A DNA stretch of 8,614 bases from Candidatus Delongbacteria bacterium (GTDB lineage: Bacteria > Delongbacteria > UBA4055). The DNA lies in the NCBI GenBank assembly GCA_027858795.1, contig JAQICF010000166.1, positions 1-8,614 on the forward strand. Reading direction: 5' to 3'. The notes beneath the pieces were generated by a model. The model saw nothing but the letters and a program-made list of their open reading frames with translations, was not told the DNA's origin and made no database searches. Made by a program: the position numbers and the translations under genes. Each line of letters begins with the position of its first letter. Position 1 is the first letter of the stretch. Positions 1-6,040 of the stretch are shown here, in pieces.

Positions 1-46
1 TCTGTTCGTAACAAATTAACAAAATAGCAATCATGGAGGTTGTTTA

Positions 47-256
47 ATGGCAGAGCGTGAAACTGGAACCGTAAAATGGTTTGACTCTTCAAAAGGATTT
101 GGATTCGTAACTACTGAAACTGGAACTGACATTTTTTGTCACTTTTCATCAATCAAAGGTGATGGGTTTAAAACATTGCAAGACGGACAAAAAGTAGAAT
201 TTGTTGTTGTAGATAGTGACAAAGGTCCTCAAGCACAAGATGTAATTCCATTATAA
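47..256 (+). CDS. Cold-shock domain protein (CspA family)
   Basis: A 69-residue protein formed by a single cold-shock domain, the usual length for the CspA family. These cytoplasmic proteins bind single-stranded RNA or DNA and act as RNA chaperones. The domain starts at TGTVKWF (residues 6-12). The RNP1 motif is KGFGFV (16-21) and RNP2 is DIFCHFS (28-34). Cysteine 31 stands where most members have valine. The C-terminal part KVEFVV...GPQAQDV (49-66) is the typical last strands of the OB fold. The start is set by GGAGG at 35-39, seven bases before the ATG. The gene is followed by a strong terminator, so it is probably a single-gene transcript whose promoter lies left of the window. Family members can be cold-induced or constitutive, and the sequence here does not tell which. 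Confidence 0.97.
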   Translation: MAERETGTVKWFDSSKGFGFVTTETGTDIFCHFSSIKGDGFKTLQDGQKVEFVVVDSDKGPQAQDVIPL

Positions 257-278
257 GATAACGGAACATCGATCATAG

Positions 279-306
279 AAAATGCGGCTTTTACGCCGCA
301 TTTTTT
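279..306 (+). terminator. Intrinsic terminator of the cold-shock gene
   Basis: The arms AAAATGCGGC (279-288) and GCCGCATTTT (295-304) are perfectly complementary, with a six-base loop TTTTAC, and a run of T follows to 306. It lies 22 bases after the cold-shock stop codon. An ATG inside the left arm (282-284) is in frame with the next gene but is not its real start. Confidence 0.93.
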
Positions 307-313
307 CATATTT

Positions 314-320
314 AAAAGGT
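314..320 (+). promoter_or_regulatory. Ribosome binding site fixing the GT9 start at 327
   Basis: AAAAGGT (314-320) places the Shine-Dalgarno core AAGG seven bases before the ATG at 327. The upstream in-frame ATG at 282 has no such site and lies inside the preceding terminator stem. Confidence 0.75.
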
Positions 321-326
321 AAGATT

Positions 327-1328
327 ATGAAGATATTAATATTAAGATTCTCGTCAATGGGCGATATACTACTAGCTACTCCGGTATTGGATGTACTGAA
401 AGATGAATATCCAGATTGTGAAATAGATTGGGTTGTAAACTCAAAGTTTGCTGAAGTTCTGATAACAAACCCCAGATTGAACAGGGTTTTAACTTTTAAG
501 GATAAGTCAGGTCTTGAAAATATTAGAGAAGATATTAAAAAAACTAAATATGATCTGATATTTGATCTTCATCAAAATTCTAATACATATTATCTTTCAA
601 GATTTCAGAAAAACGTTTATAGGTATGACAAGAGAGTTTTTGAAAGATCAATGCTTGTTCTGATTAAGAAGAGGTATAAAGAGATCCTACCTGTAACAAA
701 AATGTATTTCAAAGCACTGAATAAAGCCGGAATTAAAACTCCGGATGAATGGACTCTTAGATATGGACTTGTTAAAAGCTTCCAGTTAAGTACGATCAAT
801 GAATACAATCTACATAATTTCAATTATATAACTATTGCTCCTGGAGCAAGTTATCCTACTAAAATGTGGCCGAAAGAATATTTTAAAGAATTAGTGGAAA
901 AAATATCTTTCAATAAAAATATAAATCGAAAAGTTATTTTAGTTGGTCTTGGTGAGGAAGATGAAAAAGCAGCCGAGTTCATAACAAAAGGAAATGAATT
1001 CAGTTGTATCAATCTTGTAGGTAAATTAGACTTACAGGAAACCGGAACGATATTGAAATATTCTGATCTTGTTATTTCAAATGACAGTGGTCCTTTACAT
1101 TTAGCAGAATGTTTTAAAAAGAAGATAGTAGCTATTTTTGGCTCTACAACAGAGGAATTAGGTTTTTTCCCGTATTCGACTGATCATGTTGTAGTAGAAA
1201 ATAAAGGTCTAAGTTGTAGACCTTGTACTCATTTTGGTAAAAAGAAATGTCCTAAGAAGCACTTTAAATGTATGATGGATATTAGTCCTGATGATGTTTA
1301 CAGAGAAGTTCTTAATTTTTTGCGTTAA
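327..1328 (+). CDS. Glycosyltransferase family 9 (heptosyltransferase-like)
   Basis: A 333-residue member of GT9, the ADP-heptose:LPS heptosyltransferase family (WaaF/WaaC/WaaQ type). These enzymes add sugars to the LPS core at the cytoplasmic face of the inner membrane. The N-terminal Rossmann motif is SSMGDILLATP (9-19). The nucleotide-sugar half has APGASYPTKMWP (171-182), a VGLGEEDE strand-turn (206-213) and the hallmark NDSGPLHLA (252-260). The C-terminal cysteine pattern CRPC (297-300), C308 and C315 is common in this family. The start at 327 is chosen over an in-frame ATG at 282, because the conserved MKILILRFSSMGD begins at 327, a ribosome binding site precedes it, and 282 lies in a terminator stem. 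The acceptor sugar cannot be deduced, and an LPS locus is not visible nearby. The gene is followed 26 bases later by a small membrane protein, probably co-transcribed. Confidence 0.93.
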   Translation: MKILILRFSSMGDILLATPVLDVLKDEYPDCEIDWVVNSKFAEVLITNPRLNRVLTFKDKSGLENIREDIKKTKYDLIFDLHQNSNTYYLSRFQKNVYRYDKRVFERSMLVLIKKRYKEILPVTKMYFKALNKAGIKTPDEWTLRYGLVKSFQLSTINEYNLHNFNYITIAPGASYPTKMWPKEYFKELVEKISFNKNINRKVILVGLGEEDEKAAEFITKGNEFSCINLVGKLDLQETGTILKYSDLVISNDSGPLHLAECFKKKIVAIFGSTTEELGFFPYSTDHVVVENKGLSCRPCTHFGKKKCPKKHFKCMMDISPDDVYREVLNFLR

Positions 1329-1354
1329 ATTATGGATATTAACATACGATAGAT

Positions 1355-1645
1355 ATGGATATTATAGTTTTCTCATTATTAGCTTTAGTCTTATTTTTAG
1401 AAACACTTTATATTTTACTCAGAAATCCCAAGTTAAATACATACAATAAATATTTTCTAGCAGTATCAATACTAGTGTTATTATATGCTACGGTCATTGA
1501 TACTAATTTTTATAACATTGTGAGAATAATTTCAGTGTTGGTTGTTTTGACTGCTAATGTAAAATTAAAACATCCTGATTACGAAAAACCTGATTACAGG
1601 TATTTACTTGTATTGATAGGAGCTCTTGTAATTAATTTGAAATAA
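1355..1645 (+). CDS. Small multi-pass membrane protein, unknown function
   Basis: A 96-residue hydrophobic protein that I do not recognise. Predicted membrane segments lie at about residues 3-22, 31-48, 54-68 and 83-95, with a short charged stretch KLKHPDYEKPDYRY (70-83) between the third and fourth. No catalytic motif is visible. The gene lies 26 bases after the GT9 stop on the same strand and ends at a terminator, so it probably shares the GT9 transcript. The start is the only ATG available, because an in-frame TAA lies 15 bases upstream. No convincing Shine-Dalgarno sequence precedes it. An 11-bp direct repeat duplicates the start-codon region. Co-location suggests, but does not prove, an envelope role. 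Confidence 0.75.
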   Translation: MDIIVFSLLALVLFLETLYILLRNPKLNTYNKYFLAVSILVLLYATVIDTNFYNIVRIISVLVVLTANVKLKHPDYEKPDYRYLLVLIGALVINLK

Positions 1646-1670
1646 AAAAAGGGCAATTAAGCCCTTTTTT
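1645..1670. terminator. Bidirectional intrinsic terminator between convergent genes
   Basis: AAAAAAGGGC (1645-1654) pairs with GCCCTTTTTT (1661-1670) across the six-base loop AATTAA. The A-tract and T-tract make it a T-tailed hairpin on both strands. It serves the membrane-protein gene ending at 1645, whose stop codon overlaps it, and the convergent gene ending at 1686. Confidence 0.92.
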
Positions 1671-1685
1671 CAACTAAACTTATAA

Positions 1686-2219
1686 TTACTTACAATGTTT
1701 CTTGTCCATTCTACCTTTCTTTCCTTTTTTACCCATTCTTTCATTCATCATGTGAAGTTTTTTCATTTTTTCGATCTGCTCTTTATTAAGTAATTTAGTG
1801 ATCTCTTGCTTTTGATCGATCTTCATTATTTGCATCTTAGTTCTGATATCTGAAAGTTCTTTAGTAATTTTCTTTGCTTTGTCAAAGTCCATATCTTTCA
1901 TTGCTTCTTGTTTGTCAATCTTTAATTTTTTTGCATCTGCATTTAGATCTATTTTATTTTTTTCGTACTTGATTTTGATCTTGTGCATTTTTTCAACTTG
2001 TTGATCCGTCAAGTCAAGCATTTCCTTTAATTTTGGTCCAAAGTAATGGTCACCTTTTTCAAAATTACCTCTTCTATGATCTCCTCTTCTTTCCATTTCA
2101 GGGCAATCAGGTTGACCTATTCCTGGTTTGAAGCTTCTATCTGCAGGTGCACTTGTCTGAGCGAATGCTCCTACTACTAGGAATGTTAGTAGTGTTAGTG
2201 TTGTAATCATCTTTTTCAT
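1686..2219 (-). CDS. Exported Spy/CpxP-like LTxxQ-motif protein
   Basis: A 177-residue protein with a clear signal peptide: MKKM, a hydrophobic core at residues 5-18, and a likely cleavage site AFA|Q at 20/21. The mature part is charged and predicted to be helical, and resembles the periplasmic Spy/CpxP/zinc-resistance family. One LTxxQ motif is LTDQQ (70-74). A second, degenerate one is LNKEQ (144-148). Family members are dimeric helical cradles that act as ATP-independent chaperones or envelope-stress sensors. The segment between signal peptide and helices (40-60) is rich in Arg, His and Asp. The tail (163-177) is Lys/Gly-rich and ends in HCK. With C39 there are two cysteines, so metal binding or a disulfide is conceivable. 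AGGAG upstream of the ATG supports the start. Family membership is by motif only and the exact role is unknown. Confidence 0.82.
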   Translation of the reverse strand: MKKMITTLTLLTFLVVGAFAQTSAPADRSFKPGIGQPDCPEMERRGDHRRGNFEKGDHYFGPKLKEMLDLTDQQVEKMHKIKIKYEKNKIDLNADAKKLKIDKQEAMKDMDFDKAKKITKELSDIRTKMQIMKIDQKQEITKLLNKEQIEKMKKLHMMNERMGKKGKKGRMDKKHCK

Positions 2220-2284
2220 TTTGTATCTCCTTTTTAAGTTTGTTTTGTTGTCTCAGCTAAGTAAACGTAAGGGTTTTCGAATTT

Positions 2285-2312
2285 ATTTTAAATTATTTTT
2301 TTTGATTGTTAA
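2285..2312 (-). promoter_or_regulatory. Putative sigma70-type promoter of the Spy-like gene
   Basis: Read on the minus strand, TTAACA (2307-2312) is followed after 16 bases by TAAAAT (2285-2290). Each differs from consensus at one position. Transcription would start near 2278 and give a leader of about 58 bases. In DNA this AT-rich such matches arise by chance, so confidence is limited. Confidence 0.4.
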
Positions 2313-2334
2313 TTTCTAAAAAAAAAAGTTTATT
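2306..2334 (+). promoter_or_regulatory. Weak candidate promoter for the argD-type gene
   Basis: TTGTTA (2306-2311), then 17 bases, then TTTATT (2329-2334), leading into a 15-bp palindrome that would cover the -10 end and the start site. Only four of six bases match in each hexamer. The region between the divergent genes must hold a plus-strand promoter, but this assignment is tentative. Confidence 0.25.
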
Positions 2335-2346
2335 GTTAGTAACAAT
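2332..2346. promoter_or_regulatory. 15-bp perfect palindrome, possible operator before argD
   Basis: ATTGTTA-G-TAACAAT is a perfect inverted repeat with a one-base centre. It ends three bases before the Shine-Dalgarno GGAGAG (2350-2355) of the aminotransferase gene. The position fits a transcription-factor site at the promoter or start site. It does not resemble the ArgR box. Confidence 0.45.
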
Positions 2347-2358
2347 TACGGAGAGACA

Positions 2359-3522
2359 ATGACAAAATATAATGAATATTTTTTACCTGTATATAATAGA
2401 AAGGAATTAAATATAATTAAAGCAGATGGTTCTTACCTATACACTGATGAAGGTAAATATCTTGATATGATCGCAGCTCTGGGAGTAAATGTTCTTGGAA
2501 GTGCAAATAAAAGGATCATTTCAGCTATAGAAAAACAGGCTAATAGATATATGCATATCTCAAATTTCTATGAATCTGATATTGTTGGTGAATATGCAAA
2601 ATATCTCTGTGAAAACACTTTTGCAGACAAAATATTCTTCTCGAATTCGGGGACAGAATCAATTGAAGCAGGATTGAAAATCATTAAGAAATATGGTAAG
2701 CAAAACAATAAAGATATAATTCTTTCATTTAGCAAAGGATATCATGGTAGAAGTCTCGGATCATTATCAGTAACATCGAAAACCAAAATTAAAGATACGC
2801 TTGAACCTTTGATTCCCGGCATTAAAAGTATAGAATTTAACAATATAAATGATATTATTGAAAATATAAATGAAAGATGTGCTGGAATTATTATTGAAAC
2901 AGTTCAAGGTCAAGGTGGGGTTAATATTGCTGATAAAGAATTCATTCTTAAAATAAGAGAATTAACTGAGAAATTTGGAGCTGTCCTGTTAATAGATGAA
3001 ATTCAATCAGGGATTGGAAGAACAGGGAAATTCTTTTCATTTGAGCATTATGGTATTGAACCTGATCTGGTAGCATCTGCCAAATCTTTAGGCGGAGGAT
3101 TGCCTCTTGGAGCATTACTTGTTAATAAGAAATATTCTCAAGTATTGGAAAAGGGAGACCATGGTTCAACTTTTGGCGGAAATCCTGTTTCCTGTGCTGC
3201 GGGTTTAGAGCTTGTAAAGCAAGTGAATGATGAAGTATTTCTTTCTGAAGTGAGAGAAAAAGCTGATAAAATCAATTATAGACTTAAAAAGATTAGAGAA
3301 TTAAATACTGATACAATCGGAGAGATCAAACAACTCGGAATGATGATCGGCATTGAATTGAAGCATGGAGCGGATAAAGTGACTTCTTTATTTGAAAAAG
3401 AAGGAGTTATAGTCAATGTTACAGGAGGGAATGTTTTAAGGCTTTTACCACCTTTAACGCTGTCTTATGATGAAATAGATATATTCTTTGAAAAATTTGA
3501 ATTGGTATTAAATGCGATGTAG
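2359..3522 (+). CDS. argD: Class III aminotransferase, acetylornithine transaminase-like
   Basis: A 387-residue PLP enzyme of the class III (OAT/ArgD) group, slightly short of the usual 390-400. The expected reaction is transfer between N-acetylornithine and 2-oxoglutarate in arginine synthesis, in the cytoplasm. Seen in the sequence: SGTE phosphate-binding motif (97-100), YHGR (128-131), D213 in LLIDEIQSGIGRTG (pyridine-nitrogen contact), the Schiff-base lysine K242 in AKSLGGGLPLG, HGSTFGGNP (268-276), and R361 in VLRLLPPL for carboxylate binding. The usual EPxQGEGG reads ETVQGQGG here (180-187), so the glutamate of QGE is glutamine. Specificity for acetylornithine rather than ornithine, succinylornithine or another omega-amine is therefore not certain. 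No other arg gene is in view. GGAGAG at 2350-2355 supports the start. The TAG stop lies within a long palindrome. Confidence 0.87.
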   Translation: MTKYNEYFLPVYNRKELNIIKADGSYLYTDEGKYLDMIAALGVNVLGSANKRIISAIEKQANRYMHISNFYESDIVGEYAKYLCENTFADKIFFSNSGTESIEAGLKIIKKYGKQNNKDIILSFSKGYHGRSLGSLSVTSKTKIKDTLEPLIPGIKSIEFNNINDIIENINERCAGIIIETVQGQGGVNIADKEFILKIRELTEKFGAVLLIDEIQSGIGRTGKFFSFEHYGIEPDLVASAKSLGGGLPLGALLVNKKYSQVLEKGDHGSTFGGNPVSCAAGLELVKQVNDEVFLSEVREKADKINYRLKKIRELNTDTIGEIKQLGMMIGIELKHGADKVTSLFEKEGVIVNVTGGNVLRLLPPLTLSYDEIDIFFEKFELVLNAM

Positions 3523-3547
3523 GGAACGGTTTGAAACCGTTCCCTAC
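3519..3547. repeat. 29-bp perfect palindrome overlapping the argD stop codon
   Basis: The arms GTAGGGAACGGTTT (3519-3532) and AAACCGTTCCCTAC (3534-3547) are perfectly complementary around a single G. The TAG stop of the aminotransferase gene (3520-3522) is part of the left arm. No T-tract follows on either strand, so it is not a classical intrinsic terminator. It may still form a transcript-end or mRNA-protecting hairpin between the two convergent transcripts. Its shape resembles dispersed palindromic elements of other genomes, but no second copy is present in this window. Confidence 0.85.
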
Positions 3548-3561
3548 GAATATCGTCGGTC

Positions 3562-3578
3562 AACACAATGAATGTGTT
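3562..3578 (-). terminator. Weak hairpin just after the DUF368 stop codon
   Basis: AACACA (3562-3567) and TGTGTT (3573-3578) form a 6-bp stem with a five-base loop immediately downstream of the minus-strand operon's last stop codon. No T-tract follows. It could contribute to the 3' end together with the larger palindrome at 3519-3547. Confidence 0.25.
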
Positions 3579-4490
3579 TTATTCATCAATCGCATATTTT
3601 TCCAGTAGCCAAATAGCAACAAATCCTATAAGGATCAAAGCTAGAGCAAATATTTCCTCAAAAGAAAAGGATGAAGGATAAGACCAATTATGACCGATAA
3701 CTTTTTCTTTAACTCTATCGCCAACCCCAAAGGTTTTTAATATCTCTGTTTTCCAAGGCCATAATAATGTTAGAGATCCCATGATAAATCCTGAAAGCAT
3801 TGCAATCGTCTGATCTTTGAATTTTTTGAATACCCATGATAAAACATGTGAAAAAGCAATAAGACCAAATCCTGCCCCAGCCATTAGAGGAACAAGTACA
3901 TATAGATCAAGGTTCTTTACTGAGTGGATCATAACCAGTTCATAGTTTCCCATTAGAATCAATATAAAAGATCCTGAAAGGCCTGGTAATATCATACTGC
4001 AGGTAGCTACAATTCCACAGATAAATAAATAGAAATATGATGAATTTTCTGCAGCAGGATCAAATACATTTATTATAAGCACCGCTATCAAAGTTCCTAT
4101 TAACAATGAAGTTATTACACTAAAATTCCATTTCTTGATCTTTTTTGCTACAAAGTAAACAGAAGCTAATATAAGCCCAAAGAAAAATGCCCACACAAAT
4201 TTAGGATAATTCTCAAATAAAGAGCCTAGAACAAAGGATAATGCAAATATCCCACTAAACGCACCACCGAAGACTGCCATTAAGAAATATAGATTAGTAT
4301 GTTCAATGAATTGTTTGAATTTTCCAGTGAATAGGAGTTTTATCGCTTGTAGATCAAATGATTTGATCGAATCTATTATGTTTTCAAAAATACCTGTGAT
4401 AAGTGCTATAGTTCCACCTGAAACACCCGGGATTATATTAGCAATCCCTACTCCAATACCTTTCAGGAAGAGGATGTAATAATTTTTCAT
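3579..4490 (-). CDS. popT: DUF368 membrane protein (PopT-type undecaprenyl-phosphate translocase)
   Basis: A 303-residue, very hydrophobic protein of the DUF368 family. Characterised members, named PopT, return undecaprenyl phosphate across the cytoplasmic membrane so it can be reused for cell-wall and surface-glycan synthesis. Two related halves are visible, each opening with the family signature. These are GVGIANIIPGVSGGTIAL (13-30) and MILPGLSGSFILILMGNY (166-183), the inverted-repeat design of this family. About eight membrane segments can be drawn, among them 68-90, 97-115, 124-143, 152-166, 197-221, 227-244 and 279-296. It is the last gene of the minus-strand operon. Its ATG overlaps the TGA of the upstream methyltransferase gene (ATGA), which indicates translational coupling. 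GAGG lies about nine bases upstream. Family assignment is firm; transport activity is inferred from the family. Confidence 0.9.
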   Translation of the reverse strand: MKNYYILFLKGIGVGIANIIPGVSGGTIALITGIFENIIDSIKSFDLQAIKLLFTGKFKQFIEHTNLYFLMAVFGGAFSGIFALSFVLGSLFENYPKFVWAFFFGLILASVYFVAKKIKKWNFSVITSLLIGTLIAVLIINVFDPAAENSSYFYLFICGIVATCSMILPGLSGSFILILMGNYELVMIHSVKNLDLYVLVPLMAGAGFGLIAFSHVLSWVFKKFKDQTIAMLSGFIMGSLTLLWPWKTEILKTFGVGDRVKEKVIGHNWSYPSSFSFEEIFALALILIGFVAIWLLEKYAIDE

Positions 4491-5128
4491 TCAGCAAATC
4501 CTCTACCGATCAAAGGAACAAACGTACAATTCATTATCTCTTCCTTTGTGAAACCGTCTTCAGTTTTTAACACCAATGTAAGTACATGAAAAGCTTCTTT
4601 ACCTAACGGAATGATCATTCTTCCACCGGGTTTAAGTTGGTCAAGTAGTAGCTTAGGTATCTCAGGAGAACCTGCAGTAACGATTATACCATCGTAAGGC
4701 GCATTGTCTTTCCAACCAAGTGTTCCATCTGCTACAAAAGTTTCGATATTCTCTATCCTAAGCTTGGAAATATTCTGTTTTGCAAGTTCTGAAAGCTCAC
4801 GTATCTTCTCAATAGAAACTACAAATTTTGCCATAGTACTGAGGATAGCAGTCTGAAATCCTGAACCTGTACCGATCTCAAGAATAACTTCATCTTTTCC
4901 AGGATTAAGTAATTCTGTCATTAATGCGGTAATATAAGGCTGAGAAATGGTTTGACCATGTCCGATAGGTAAAGCATTATCATCGTAGCTTTGGTCAATA
5001 ATATCTTCACCAACAAAAAGATGACGGTCTATTTGTTTGAAAGCATCAAGTACTTTTGGATCACCGATCCCTCTGTTATATAATTGCTTTCTGATCATAT
5101 CATTTTTAGCAAATTCAAAATTAATCAT
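4487..5128 (-). CDS. pcm: Protein-L-isoaspartate O-methyltransferase
   Basis: A 213-residue SAM-dependent methyltransferase that repairs isoaspartyl residues in aged proteins, acting in the cytoplasm. The family signature GHGQTISQP is at 56-64. SAM motif I is VILEIGTGSG (81-90), an acidic residue ends the next strand in VVSIEK (103-108), YDGIIVTAG is at 145-153, LKPGGRMIIPLG at 165-176, and FVPLIGRG at 203-210. The length matches bacterial Pcm (about 205-215). The start is placed at the ATG at 5126-5128, where homology to the family begins (INFEFAKNDMIRKQL). A TTG nine bases upstream is only three bases from the Shine-Dalgarno. The first eight bases overlap the end of the biotin ligase gene, and its TGA overlaps the next start, so all three genes are coupled. 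Confidence 0.95.
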   Translation of the reverse strand: MINFEFAKNDMIRKQLYNRGIGDPKVLDAFKQIDRHLFVGEDIIDQSYDDNALPIGHGQTISQPYITALMTELLNPGKDEVILEIGTGSGFQTAILSTMAKFVVSIEKIRELSELAKQNISKLRIENIETFVADGTLGWKDNAPYDGIIVTAGSPEIPKLLLDQLKPGGRMIIPLGKEAFHVLTLVLKTEDGFTKEEIMNCTFVPLIGRGFAE

Positions 5129-5843
5129 TATATTCAAGATCTCCTGTTGAAATATTAATTATATCATTTTTATATGTTATTTTAAGGATTCCCAGGTTAT
5201 CAATCGATAAAACTGTACCTGAAATTTTCTTGTTTTCATGAGTAACAGTAACAAACTTACCTAAAATATCAGCTTCCTCAGCCCACAACCGGGTTATGTT
5301 TTTAGGTTCTTCAGCATTGTATTTGATAAATGCATTATTGATATGATCTATAAGTTCGAACTTAAATTTATCAACATCAAGTTTCAATCCTGTTTCTTTT
5401 TCAACAGTCGTCCATGGCATTTCAATTTTGCCGGCAGGAATAAAATCCAGAACATTGATACCAATTCCAACGATTATACAATTCTTTGCAAATTCAGATA
5501 ACACTCCACAGATCTTTTTGTTTCCTATCAAGATATCGTTTGGCCATTTTAGGACGATGTCTTCAACAGGAATATACTGCTTTAAAAGATCTTTTATACC
5601 CAGAGAGAATAAAAATGAGTACCTGAGAGCATCTTCGGGTTCTGATATATCCTTGATCAAAAAAGAGCTGAATATAGACTTATCTTTTTCACCAAACCAA
5701 GACCTGTCAAATCTTCCTCTACCATTTGTTTGTTCAGTAGAAAAAAGCACGGTACCATTATCAAGTTCTGCTAAATTAGTTTTAAGATAATTATTCGTAG
5801 AATCTAGAGTTTCAAGATTAACGATATTATTAAATTCTGTCAT
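5121..5843 (-). CDS. birA: Biotin--[acetyl-CoA-carboxylase] ligase, monofunctional
   Basis: A 240-residue biotin-protein ligase that activates biotin with ATP and attaches it to a lysine of carboxylase biotin domains. Motifs in order: DSTN (14-17), the biotinyl-AMP loop QTNGRGRFDRSW (38-49), the catalytic-lysine segment KWPNDILIGNKKICGVLSE (99-117), and GIGIN (126-130). A C-terminal SH3-like domain (about 193-236) contains ISTGDLEY. No N-terminal helix-turn-helix is present, and the protein starts directly with the catalytic domain. It is therefore a class I ligase and cannot act as the DNA-binding biotin repressor known from E. coli. AAGG six bases before the ATG supports the start. It follows the 60-aa gene after 14 bases, and pcm starts inside its last codons. 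No biotin or carboxylase genes are nearby. Confidence 0.95.
   Translation of the reverse strand: MTEFNNIVNLETLDSTNNYLKTNLAELDNGTVLFSTEQTNGRGRFDRSWFGEKDKSIFSSFLIKDISEPEDALRYSFLFSLGIKDLLKQYIPVEDIVLKWPNDILIGNKKICGVLSEFAKNCIIVGIGINVLDFIPAGKIEMPWTTVEKETGLKLDVDKFKFELIDHINNAFIKYNAEEPKNITRLWAEEADILGKFVTVTHENKKISGTVLSIDNLGILKITYKNDIINISTGDLEYND
5141..5145 (-). promoter_or_regulatory. Ribosome binding site of pcm inside the biotin ligase gene
   Basis: On the minus strand AGGAG occupies 5145-5141, 12 bases before the ATG at 5128 and only three before a TTG at 5137. The ATG spacing is long and the TTG spacing too short. Homology favours the ATG, but the choice is not certain. Confidence 0.55.
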
Positions 5844-5857
5844 ATATTACCTTGAAA

Positions 5858-6040
5858 TTATTTTTTGTTCAAAGGTTTATCGATTTCTTCATTTTCAGCA
5901 AAGAAAGTATTCTTTAAATTTTGCTCTTCAAAAAGTTTTAATAATTCCCTTACGTCTTTCTGTGAAACAACAGGAAGAATTGGTGTGTTCTTAATAAACT
6001 TAAGTGGAGATGTTTGTTTCTTTAGTTTGATTTTAGTCAT
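5858..6040 (-). CDS. Uncharacterised 60-residue basic protein within the operon
   Basis: I do not recognise this protein. It starts with a Lys-rich segment (residues 2-18) without a signal peptide or membrane segment. A Pro/Val stretch NTPILPVVS (18-26) follows, then a probable amphipathic helix KDVRELLKLFEEQNLK (28-43) and a charged tail that ends in NKK. The case for a real gene rests on context. Its ATG overlaps the stop of the ABC ATPase gene by eight bases, the same ATG-in-AAT-GAx-TAA geometry as the birA/pcm junction. It also fills exactly the space between the ATPase and birA, with only 14 bases before the birA start. It may be an adaptor of the ABC exporter or an unrelated passenger; nothing in the sequence decides this. 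An overlapping opposite-strand frame (5865-6053) is judged a shadow. Confidence 0.68.
   Translation of the reverse strand: MTKIKLKKQTSPLKFIKNTPILPVVSQKDVRELLKLFEEQNLKNTFFAENEEIDKPLNKK

Noticed and set aside
282..326. Upstream in-frame ATG extending the GT9 protein by 15 residues
   Set aside because: It lies inside the cold-shock terminator stem, lacks a ribosome binding site, and the family homology begins at 327.
617..823. Minus-strand open frame inside the GT9 gene
   Set aside because: It is fully inside a well-supported conserved gene and has no recognisable domain.
5428..5790. Plus-strand 120-codon frame inside birA
   Set aside because: It is antisense to conserved biotin-ligase motifs and shows no family features; a shadow frame.
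5121..5843. BirA as a biotin-responsive transcription repressor
   Set aside because: The protein lacks the N-terminal helix-turn-helix, so it is an enzyme only and cannot bind the palindromes found here.
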